DNA of 6,563 bases from Clostridiales bacterium (GCA_012514045.1 JAAZBA010000269.1:1-6563), one strand, 5' to 3'. Positions 1 through 6,294 are shown, numbered from the stretch's first letter. Numbers and translations: made by a program. The notes: generated from the letters alone by a model not told the origin.

Positions 1-546
1 CACTTCAATAATTGACTTTTCGTCTGTGTTGCCGTCGTAATGGATTTGTGCTTCTGGAAAGCGGGAAATAATCTTCTTTATAAATTCTGCGTTGTTTGAT
101 GTAAAGCCCGTAAAACTCAGCGCATTCATCTTTTCTACAGTGTCGAAGAAAATGTCAAGTTGTTTCTTTGTATGGCTCTGCATAACACTGTCAAACTTTA
201 GCGGTATACTGTTTTCGAGGGCAAATGAGAGTGTTTCTTCAAGTGTTGGGATTACTGTACCACGAAACTCTTCTTCCATCCAAAGTCCGTAATCATACTC
301 TCTTGCCTGATCAAAGCTTATAGAGTCTATGGGGATTTCTTTTTCTATTTTCCTTCCGTCCCTATATCTGGCGGTGGCGTTAATTGTACGGTTGTGAAGA
401 ATTACACATCGGTTGTCTAAAGTAAACTTCGTGTCAAGCTCTATCATGCCGTAGCCTTGTTCTTTTGCGGCTTTAAAAGCAGGCAATGTATTCTCAGGAT
501 ATTCGCTTGCAACTCCTCTATGAGCTTCAAGAATAATTTCCTTCAT
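1..546 (-). CDS. Glycerophosphodiester phosphodiesterase family protein (3' end cut by window edge)
   Basis: Likely a metal-dependent phosphodiesterase that splits glycerophosphodiesters into glycerol 3-phosphate and an alcohol. The 182 visible codons show the family's N-terminal half: His9-Arg10-Gly11, PENT at 17-20 with Glu18, Glu36 and Asp38 in IELD, His51 in the place of the second catalytic histidine, and IPTLEET at 99-105. Two positions are unusual. The common His-Asp pair is His51-Asn52, and the metal-ligand Glu of the usual 'iEiK' strand appears as Asp119 in PLKFDS. No signal peptide is seen, so a cytoplasmic enzyme is expected. The ATG at 546 is preceded by AGGAGAG (553-559) with 6 bases between, a strong ribosome binding site. 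Family members are about 240 residues long, so roughly the last quarter is outside the window. The gene follows the aldolase gene after 65 bases that include a hairpin. The family call is firm; the exact substrate cannot be told. Confidence 0.85.
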   Translation of the reverse strand, partial: MKEIILEAHRGVASEYPENTLPAFKAAKEQGYGMIELDTKFTLDNRCVILHNRTINATARYRDGRKIEKEIPIDSISFDQAREYDYGLWMEEEFRGTVIPTLEETLSFALENSIPLKFDSVMQSHTKKQLDIFFDTVEKMNALSFTGFTSNNAEFIKKIISRFPEAQIHYDGNTDEKSIIEV

Positions 547-578
547 TTCTGTCTCTCCTTTTCACTGATAAAGATTAA

Positions 579-602
579 CCCACGCCGAAAACGCGACGCG
601 GG
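579..602 (-). terminator. Hairpin between the aldolase and phosphodiesterase genes, possible weak terminator or attenuator
   Basis: Read on the minus strand, a 9-base-pair stem (594-602 with 579-587) closes a 6-base loop. Seven pairs are Watson-Crick and two are G-U. The same two positions would be A-C mismatches in a plus-strand RNA, so the structure favours minus-strand transcripts. The following bases are U-rich but interrupted (TTAATCTTTATC), so it is at best a weak intrinsic terminator. It may instead lower downstream expression or stabilise the upstream mRNA end. It starts only 9 bases past the stop codon of the aldolase gene. Confidence 0.45.
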
Positions 603-611
603 TAGTCTCCT

Positions 612-1547
612 TTATATGCAATATGTATTGTACACCGTGCTCGCCAGGGCGCGCATATCACGCACAATGTGTCTGTTGTACTCGGTAAGCACAGGCTTCG
701 AAGGATTTCTTGTAAGCTCCGTCATTTTTATGCCCTCAAGGTTCATGTGGTACTTCGCCGTTACGGGATATGACATGGACTCAGTGAAGGCTGCCATGGA
801 GAGGATAGACGCCACGGTTTCGGCTTTCTCATGCTCCGGATTCTTACAGAGCCATGCATACAGTTCCGGGTGGAAATTAGCCATAACTCCGCTGTAACCT
901 GCAGCCCCGAGTCTCAGGGTGTAAAGCAGTGTCTGAGCATTGGCATTATAGAGCTTTATGGATCTCCCTCCAAGCTTTGCAAAGTTTGAAAGTTGCGTAA
1001 GCCTTGACTCAAGCATTTTCACGTCACAGCATGTATCTTTTATGAAGCTGAATCTGCCAGTATCTGCGCACCAATCTATTATATGATCGGTCAGAAGGCG
1101 CTTATAGGGGTGGGGACACTCATAAATTCCAAGAGTAACTTGCTGCGGAAGGCGGGAAATCAGCTTTTCGCAATTTTTTATCCACTCCTCGTCCCCTTCG
1201 TTCATTATATCAAGCTTATTTGATATGAGAACCACGGAATCGGCTCCCGTTTCACTCATCGCTGTAAGCTCGTATACCTGACTTTCAAATGAATCGGATA
1301 TATGCCCCGATACAACGACGTTTTTGCCTGCTTTTTTGAATACCTCTACCACAGTGGAGGCAATCTTAACTCTCTCATCCAACGAGAGATAAAACATTTC
1401 GCTTGACTGACACACAGAGAAAACGCCGTCGCATCCTTTTTCGAGGTAGTAAGCGGCTATTTCACGTATAGCACTGTAGTCAACAGTATAATCAGCGTTA
1501 TAAGCTGTTATCATTGTAGGATATACGCCATTAGTTATGCTCTTCAA
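612..1547 (-). CDS. DapA/NanA-family class I aldolase or synthase, substrate unknown
   Basis: A 311-residue TIM-barrel enzyme of the dihydrodipicolinate synthase / N-acetylneuraminate lyase family, which forms a Schiff base between lysine and a 2-oxo acid, usually pyruvate. Visible landmarks are NGVYPTMIT at 6-14, YLSLDER at 53-59, Tyr142 of YECP in the place of the usual YNxP, Lys170 in FIKDT as the Schiff-base lysine, and GAAGYSGVMANFHPELY at 214-230. The normal pyruvate-binding GTTGE motif is replaced by CQSSE (46-50), and after YECP the sequence runs HPYKR instead of a short link to Arg. It is therefore not a standard DapA and should not be annotated as lysine biosynthesis on this evidence. 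Length is close to the family norm. The start is TTG at 1547, with GAGGTG (1555-1560) 7 bases upstream; no in-frame ATG lies nearby. It begins 17 bases after gatB, so it is probably co-transcribed with the tRNA amidotransferase genes. A functional link with them is not evident. Confidence 0.87.
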   Translation of the reverse strand: MKSITNGVYPTMITAYNADYTVDYSAIREIAAYYLEKGCDGVFSVCQSSEMFYLSLDERVKIASTVVEVFKKAGKNVVVSGHISDSFESQVYELTAMSETGADSVVLISNKLDIMNEGDEEWIKNCEKLISRLPQQVTLGIYECPHPYKRLLTDHIIDWCADTGRFSFIKDTCCDVKMLESRLTQLSNFAKLGGRSIKLYNANAQTLLYTLRLGAAGYSGVMANFHPELYAWLCKNPEHEKAETVASILSMAAFTESMSYPVTAKYHMNLEGIKMTELTRNPSKPVLTEYNRHIVRDMRALASTVYNTYCI

Positions 1548-1554
1548 TGAAAAA

Positions 1555-1560
1555 CACCTC
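1555..1560 (-). promoter_or_regulatory. Ribosome binding site that fixes a TTG start
   Basis: GAGGTG on the minus strand lies 7 bases before the TTG at 1545-1547 and between the gatB stop and the aldolase gene. There is no ATG or GTG in frame between the gatB stop and this TTG. The first in-frame residues, MKSITNGVYP, fit the family's N-terminus, so TTG is the supported start. Confidence 0.75.
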
Positions 1561-1564
1561 TTTT

Positions 1565-2998
1565 TTATTTTGCTAACTCCTCATTTAAAAGTTCTCTTAT
1601 GAGGGTAGGGTTACCGGTGCCACGGAGGACCCTCATTACCTGCCCAAAAAGAGCATCGAAAGCTTTTACCTTACCTCCTTTGTAGTCGGCGACTATCTTC
1701 GGGTTCTTTTCGATAACCTCGAGAACAACAGCCTTGACAATGCCGTCGTCGAAGATTGTAAGAAGGCTGTTTTCGGAGCAGTATTTGTCTACGTCTACAT
1801 CCTCGTTGTAAACAGCTGTGAACACCTTCCTTGCGTTCTGTCTCGTCAACTCTTCAGAGGAGACAAGCGCAATTATTCTTGCAAGCTTCTCCGGTGCAAA
1901 CACAAGATCGTCCGCCGTTTTGCCATCACGGTTCAGAGCATTCATACATTCGCCCAGAATAAAGCCGGATACATCTCTCGGAGCAGCGCCGGCGGCGATT
2001 GTATCTTCAAAAAGGTCACAGAGAGTTCTGCTCTGTGTGATGAGATCCGCATCGTATTCAGGAAGGTCAAACTCTTCTATATACCTCTCTCTTTTTATCT
2101 CTGGGAGTTCCGGAAGAGACTCGCATATCTTCTCAATCCACTCATCTGATATGATAATGGGAGCAATATCCGGGTTCGGAAAGTAACGGTAGTCAGCTGC
2201 TGTTTCTTTGTCTCTCATAGAGAAGGATTGACCTAATATGTCATCCCAGCGGCGAGTTTCCTGAACAAGCTCCTCAGTGCCGCGCTCAATTGCATCGATA
2301 TGTCTTGCGGCTTCGTATTCAATGGCACGGGTTATGGCGCTTATGGAGTTCATGTTCTTCATTTCCGTTCTTACACCCAGCTTTGTCTCGCCCACAGGAC
2401 GAACTGAGATATTGATATCAGCTCTCATAGAACCTTCTTCCATGCGGCAATCGGAAACCCTGCCAAATCGCAGAAGAGTACGAATTCTCTCAAGATATGC
2501 TACTACTTCTTCAACACTTCTGAAATCCGGGTTGCTAACTATCTCACAGAGAGGTACGCTTGTTCTGTTAAAGTCCACAAGTGATGAATCGGTCCACATG
2601 TCGTGAACAAGCTTTCCCGCGTCCTCTTCCATGTGAATCTGCTTTATACCTATTACTTTTTTCCCTTTTGAGGTCTCAATTTCAACACCGCCGTCAACAC
2701 AAATAGGAGCATAGAACTGGGTTATTTGGTATGCGGCAGGGAGATCCGGGTAGTAGTAGTTTTTCTTATCAAATGTATTACGACGGTTAATGTGGCAGTT
2801 TGTGAGAAGTCCTGCAGTTATGCCAAGCTCTACAACCTTTTGATTTGTCACGGGGAGCATACCGGGCATACCGGAGCAAGCGGGGCATACGTGCTCATTT
2901 GGATCTCCTCCAAACTTCGCGGAGCATGAGCAGAATATTTTGGACTCAGTAGAAAGCTCTACATGAACCTCAAGACCCAATACTATTTCATATTCCAT
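1565..2998 (-). CDS. gatB: Asp-tRNA(Asn)/Glu-tRNA(Gln) amidotransferase subunit B
   Basis: GatB phosphorylates the side-chain carboxylate of Asp or Glu misattached to tRNA-Asn or tRNA-Gln with ATP, then lets ammonia replace the phosphate. The 477 residues match the family's usual length. Seen in order: GLEVHVEL at 8-15 with Glu10 and His12; a four-cysteine set, Cys23 and Cys25 plus Cys38 and Cys41, of the kind that binds zinc in some members; FDKKNYYYPDLP at 76-87; HMEEDAGKLVHD at 122-133; NRTSVPLCEIVSNPD at 144-158; MEEGSMRADINISVRPVG at 186-203; DYRYFPNPD at 269-277; and the C-terminal tRNA-binding helical and YqeY-like tail from about 330, ending with the GQVMR...GNP motif at 452-464. The acidic active-site residues Glu10, Glu125, Asp194 and Glu212 are present, so the kinase and transamidase site looks intact. 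A small oddity is Thr-Ser where most relatives have Ala-Gly after NR. It starts 6 bases after gatA. Confidence 0.97.
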   Translation of the reverse strand: MEYEIVLGLEVHVELSTESKIFCSCSAKFGGDPNEHVCPACSGMPGMLPVTNQKVVELGITAGLLTNCHINRRNTFDKKNYYYPDLPAAYQITQFYAPICVDGGVEIETSKGKKVIGIKQIHMEEDAGKLVHDMWTDSSLVDFNRTSVPLCEIVSNPDFRSVEEVVAYLERIRTLLRFGRVSDCRMEEGSMRADINISVRPVGETKLGVRTEMKNMNSISAITRAIEYEAARHIDAIERGTEELVQETRRWDDILGQSFSMRDKETAADYRYFPNPDIAPIIISDEWIEKICESLPELPEIKRERYIEEFDLPEYDADLITQSRTLCDLFEDTIAAGAAPRDVSGFILGECMNALNRDGKTADDLVFAPEKLARIIALVSSEELTRQNARKVFTAVYNEDVDVDKYCSENSLLTIFDDGIVKAVVLEVIEKNPKIVADYKGGKVKAFDALFGQVMRVLRGTGNPTLIRELLNEELAK

Positions 2999-3004
2999 CT
3001 CTAA

Positions 3005-4249
3005 TTACCTCCCAGAATCTTCGTACGCAGCTGCAATGGAAATTATCTTGCTGTCACAAAGAGAATCACCCATGAGCTGTATGCCGATAGGCATACCGTC
3101 GGGATCGAGGCCACACTGTGTAACAACGGATGGAATACCTATTATTGAAGCAACGGCTGTATATTTCCTCTCAGAAATACGTGCCTCATCGTTGTCAAGA
3201 GCGTACCCTAAAGGATATGCGCTTCCAGCGCTGACGGGAGAAAGTACTGCGTCATACTTTTTGAATGCTTCTGTCATCTCTTCTCTTACAAGTCTTCTTA
3301 TTTTCAGAGCCTTGAGATAAAATTTCTCGTAAAATGCCTTAGAGAGAGAAAGGGAGCCCATTAGCACAATTTTCTTAGTGTTTAAGGAAAAGGCTTCGCT
3401 TCTGGATTTTATGTATATGTCCTCAAGCCCCTCACAGTTTTCCGCACGGTAACCAAACTTAATACCATCGAATCGGGAATAGTTGTTACATGCTTCGGCA
3501 GAGGATATGATGTGGTAAGCGTCAGAGGCATAGTCTGCGCAGGCAAGAGTAAACTCCTCGCACTTTATACCAAGGGTCTCAAGCTTTTTAATAAATCCCG
3601 ATGTCAGTTTTTTTGCGTCATCCGTAAGACCTTCAAACAACTGTACAGGAACACCCACTTTCATGCCCTTGACATCGACGATATCGTAGGTATAACGCTC
3701 CGCAGGGAGGGAAGTGCCATCGTTACAGTCGTGACCAGCGATAACAGAGAGAAGTTTTGCAGCTTCCCTGGTTGTTCTGGCACAGACGCCTACCTGCTCA
3801 CTTGATGATACAGAGGCTATGACGCCATAGCGGGATACCGTTCCGTATGTGGGCTTTATAAACGAAACACCGGAGAATGATGCATAGCGTCTCGCGGAGC
3901 CGTCGGAATCTACACAAAGTCCATAATTCGCATCACCGATTGCCACGGCGGTAGCTGCCCCTCCGGAGATTCTTTTCTCTGATAAGTGGTTTATTGTGGG
4001 GCCAAAAAATGAGCTCTCGGTTGTAATATCCATGCCGAACTCACCGGTATTAGTCTTTCCGGCAAATTCATAGCCATCTTCACGCAAGCGAGAAATAACC
4101 GTTGCTTCAAAGGGGGCAGTAAAGTTTGCAAGCATTTTTGAAGACGCAGTAGAATACATGCCTGTGGTCAAGATTGTGTCATCGACGCACACAGCCCTGG
4201 AAGCATCATTAATGTCGAGCTTTGTTACATAACAGTTGAGTTTATCCAT
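3005..4249 (-). CDS. gatA: GatA-like amidotransferase subunit A, shortened and with a degenerate amidase active site
   Basis: GatA normally hydrolyses glutamine and passes the ammonia to GatB. This copy has 414 residues against about 485 in relatives. Its start, MDKLNCYVT, aligns with the 'vNAfvt' segment near residue 37 of usual GatA, so the first two helices are missing. A linker before the catalytic core and about 10 C-terminal residues are also gone. Clear family segments remain: GKTNTGEFGMDITTESSFFGPT at 64-85, IKPTYGTVSRYG at 131-142, AGHDCNDGTS at 171-180, SAEACNNYSRFDGIKFGYR at 250-268, KYDAVLSPV at 331-339 and PDGMPIGIQLMG at 383-394. Of the Ser-cisSer-Lys triad only the nucleophile Ser118 (DGSAR) is seen. 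The Lys position is Asp23 (VDD for IKDN), the SSGG with the cis-Ser is deleted after Gly97, and the glutamine-binding Asp aligns with Arg361. The reading frame is open throughout, so it looks selected rather than decayed. Probably a structural subunit without glutaminase activity. The ribosome binding site is weak (AAAGAGAG). Confidence 0.88.
   Translation of the reverse strand: MDKLNCYVTKLDINDASRAVCVDDTILTTGMYSTASSKMLANFTAPFEATVISRLREDGYEFAGKTNTGEFGMDITTESSFFGPTINHLSEKRISGGAATAVAIGDANYGLCVDSDGSARRYASFSGVSFIKPTYGTVSRYGVIASVSSSEQVGVCARTTREAAKLLSVIAGHDCNDGTSLPAERYTYDIVDVKGMKVGVPVQLFEGLTDDAKKLTSGFIKKLETLGIKCEEFTLACADYASDAYHIISSAEACNNYSRFDGIKFGYRAENCEGLEDIYIKSRSEAFSLNTKKIVLMGSLSLSKAFYEKFYLKALKIRRLVREEMTEAFKKYDAVLSPVSAGSAYPLGYALDNDEARISERKYTAVASIIGIPSVVTQCGLDPDGMPIGIQLMGDSLCDSKIISIAAAYEDSGR
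3008..3013 (-). promoter_or_regulatory. gatB ribosome binding site inside the end of gatA
   Basis: GGGAGG on the minus strand encodes the last two residues of GatA (Gly-Arg) and is followed at once by the gatA stop TAA and, 9 bases on, by the gatB ATG. This overlap implies that ribosomes finishing gatA are placed to start gatB. It would tie the amounts of the two subunits together. Confidence 0.8.
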
Positions 4250-4264
4250 TTTTTCTCTCTTTCT

Positions 4265-4534
4265 TTATTCCACAATTCTCGGCACCTGGAATGCGCCTTC
4301 ATACTGCTCCGGTGCATTTGATAGTATCTGATCACGGGAGAATTTCTTAACTTCCATATCATCACGGAAAACGTTTACCATACTGTAGTTGTATACCATA
4401 GGCTCTCTGCCCTCAGCGTTCACTTTTTCAAGGGACTCAAAGCATGCCATGGATATACTTTCGTATTTATCTATTGCTTTGATTTCTACTTCGGATAGAG
4501 AAAGCTTATTAAGCTCCGCAAGCTGTATCAGCAT
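4265..4534 (-). CDS. gatC: Asp-tRNA(Asn)/Glu-tRNA(Gln) amidotransferase subunit C
   Basis: GatC is the small strap that wraps the GatA-GatB interface and helps GatA fold. The 89 residues are slightly short of the usual 95 to 100. Recognisable parts are LAELNKLSLSEVEI at 5-18 (usual 'iAkLArLelseeE'), VNVFRDD at 53-59 and NAPEQYEGAFQVPRIVE at 73-89, the C-terminal signature of the family. The middle is a short amphipathic helix. The ATG at 4534 has AGGAGAG (4542-4548) 7 bases upstream, partly within the aspS stop codon. The gene lies 12 bases after aspS and 15 bases before gatA, and it is in the same reading frame as gatA, separated by its TAA and five further codons. The identity rests on motifs plus position between aspS and gatA. 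Confidence 0.92.
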   Translation of the reverse strand: MLIQLAELNKLSLSEVEIKAIDKYESISMACFESLEKVNAEGREPMVYNYSMVNVFRDDMEVKKFSRDQILSNAPEQYEGAFQVPRIVE

Positions 4535-4541
4535 CTATGAT

Positions 4542-4548
4542 CTCTCCT
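4542..4548 (-). promoter_or_regulatory. gatC ribosome binding site overlapping the aspS stop
   Basis: AGGAGAG on the minus strand shares its first two bases with the aspS stop codon TAG (4547-4549) and sits 7 bases before the gatC ATG. The overlap points to translational coupling of gatC to aspS. Confidence 0.8.
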
Positions 4549-6286
4549 ACCTGATTTTAATATGAACCTCTCGGAGCTGCTGCTCTGTCACCTCACTGGG
4601 TGAACCTAACATAAGATCCTGAGCGTTCTGGTTCATCGGGTACGCGATAACTTCTCTAATGTTTTCCTGCTCGGTTATTAGCATGAGTATACGGTCAATG
4701 CCCGGAGCCATACCGGCATGAGGCGGCGCGCCATAATGGAACGCATTATAAAGCGCCGAGAATTTTGTCTCTAGCACATCCCTGGTATAACCTGCGATTT
4801 CAAAGGCCTTCTCCATGATATCGGGGCGGTGATTTCTCACAGCACCGCTTGAAAGCTCTACACCATTACATACAATATCATACTGATAAGCAAGAATTTC
4901 AAGAGGATCCTTATTGAGAAGCGCATCCATCTCTCCCTGAGGCATTGAGAAGGGATTGTGGGTGAAGTCTATCTTGCCCTCTTCCTCATTAAGCTCAAAC
5001 ATAGGAAAATCTACAATAAAGCACATCTCGAAACGGTTTTTATCGATTATATCAAGTTTCTCCCCCAGCTCTGTACGAATCTGTCCGGCAAGCTTATCAA
5101 CTATGTTCTTGGAGTCACAGATAAAGAACAGCGTGTGTCCCACCTGTAAATTTAGCATACTAATAAGTTCAGCCTGCTTTTCTTCAGAAAGAAACTTCAC
5201 AATCGGTCCCTTCAGCGTCATATCCTCAGCTATAGTTATATAACCTAAGCCTTTCATACCGATGGAAAGAGCATAATTTAGAAGATTTTCAAAGAAGGAT
5301 TTTGAGCGACCTGCGCAGTTGGCAACTATACCGCGTACGGGGCGGTTCTTGAAAGCTGCAAACTCAACATTGGAAAAGAACTCTGTAAGGTCGCAAATCT
5401 CCAATGGATTGCGAAGGTCGGGCTTATCTGTTCCGTATTTGAGCATGCTTTCGGTGTAAGTAATACGCTTGAAAGGTGCTGGTGATACGTATTTATCTGT
5501 AAATTTAGAGAAAGTGTTGTAAAGCACCTTTTCGGCAACCTTGAGGACATCCTCCTGATCTGCGAAGGACATCTCAAAGTCCAGCTGATAGAACTCTCCA
5601 GGTGACCTATCAGCTCTGGCATCCTCGTCACGGAAGCAGGGAGCTATTTGATAGTATCTGTCAAAACCGGAACACATAAGCAGCTGTTTGAACTGTTGAG
5701 GTGCTTGAGGAAGAGCATAGAACTTTCCGTGATGCTTACGGCTGGGCACGAGATAGTCACGTGCGCCTTCCGGGGAAGAGCATGTAAGAATAGGTGTCTG
5801 TACTTCGGTAAATCCAAGAGCATCCATCTGTGAGCGCAGATAGCTTATAAGCTTGGAGCGCAAAAGAATATTTGAAGCGACCTTAGGATTTCTCAGGTCA
5901 AGATAACGATATTTAAGTCGAACGTCCTCTCTGGTGTCACGGCTTGTAGTTACATCAAATGGCAGCTGATTCTTACACGGACCGAGCAGATCTATTTCCG
6001 ATGCTCTAAGCTCTATTTTTCCTGTAGGGATCTTGTCATTGATTGTTTCAGCGTCTCTGAGCGTAACCAATCCAAGGACAGATACTACAGCTTCTTTTGA
6101 TACGTTTTCAAGCAGTGCTTCATCATTGAGTACTATTTGAGTAACACCATACTGATCGCGAAGATCGATAAAAAGTACACCGCCATGGTCCCTGATCGTT
6201 TCTACCCAGCCGGCAAGTCTAACTTTCTGTCCGACATGCGATTCGCGAAGCTCTCCGCAGTTATTTGTTCTGTACTGTACAGCCAT
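4547..6286 (-). CDS. aspS: Aspartyl-tRNA synthetase, probably non-discriminating
   Basis: A class II aminoacyl-tRNA synthetase that joins aspartate to tRNA-Asp and, if relaxed, to tRNA-Asn. The 579 residues match bacterial AspRS. Order: N-terminal OB-fold anticodon domain (about 1-105, VRLAGWV at 22-28, FIDLRDQYGVTQIV at 39-52); catalytic core with motif 1 near FTEVQTPIL at 159-167, SSPEGARDYLVPSR at 170-183, LPQAPQQFKQLLM at 192-204, motif 2 FRDEDARADRSPGEFYQLDFE at 218-238; the bacterial GAD insertion domain (about 285-410); then FTHNPFSMPQ at 441-450, SSGAVRNHRPDI at 479-490 and motif 3 GMAPGIDRILML at 525-536. His34 in RDHGG matches the histidine seen in non-discriminating bacterial enzymes, where E. 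coli has Leu. The second such marker, a glycine, appears to be Glu80. The RSPGEFYQLD form of motif 2 resembles AspRS of alphaproteobacteria more than the RQPEFTQID form. The ATG at 6286 has AAGGAAAGGA 8 bases upstream. The gatCAB genes that follow supply the repair step for Asp-tRNA-Asn. Confidence 0.97.
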   Translation of the reverse strand: MAVQYRTNNCGELRESHVGQKVRLAGWVETIRDHGGVLFIDLRDQYGVTQIVLNDEALLENVSKEAVVSVLGLVTLRDAETINDKIPTGKIELRASEIDLLGPCKNQLPFDVTTSRDTREDVRLKYRYLDLRNPKVASNILLRSKLISYLRSQMDALGFTEVQTPILTCSSPEGARDYLVPSRKHHGKFYALPQAPQQFKQLLMCSGFDRYYQIAPCFRDEDARADRSPGEFYQLDFEMSFADQEDVLKVAEKVLYNTFSKFTDKYVSPAPFKRITYTESMLKYGTDKPDLRNPLEICDLTEFFSNVEFAAFKNRPVRGIVANCAGRSKSFFENLLNYALSIGMKGLGYITIAEDMTLKGPIVKFLSEEKQAELISMLNLQVGHTLFFICDSKNIVDKLAGQIRTELGEKLDIIDKNRFEMCFIVDFPMFELNEEEGKIDFTHNPFSMPQGEMDALLNKDPLEILAYQYDIVCNGVELSSGAVRNHRPDIMEKAFEIAGYTRDVLETKFSALYNAFHYGAPPHAGMAPGIDRILMLITEQENIREVIAYPMNQNAQDLMLGSPSEVTEQQLREVHIKIR

Positions 6287-6294
6287 ATGGAATA

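Noticed and set aside
601..614. AAAGGAGA on the minus strand right at the aldolase stop, resembling a ribosome binding site
   Set aside because: No start codon follows at a suitable distance; the following bases form the hairpin. The phosphodiesterase gene has its own site at 553-559.
457..897. A 146-codon plus-strand open frame
   Set aside because: It runs opposite to the phosphodiesterase and aldolase genes and crosses the hairpin. Its product looks like no family and the minus-strand genes explain the same bases.
612..1547. Calling the aldolase gene dapA
   Set aside because: The GTTGE motif is replaced and no lysine-pathway genes are nearby, so only the family can be supported.
3005..4249. 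gatA as a pseudogene
   Set aside because: The frame is open over 414 codons, the losses are in-frame, fold motifs are kept to the C-terminus, and the gatB ribosome binding site is built into its end. A changed but maintained protein fits better.
5326..5631. A 101-codon open frame on the minus strand within aspS
   Set aside because: It lies in another frame of the AspRS catalytic and GAD region, whose protein matches its family throughout. No ribosome binding site or family resemblance was seen.
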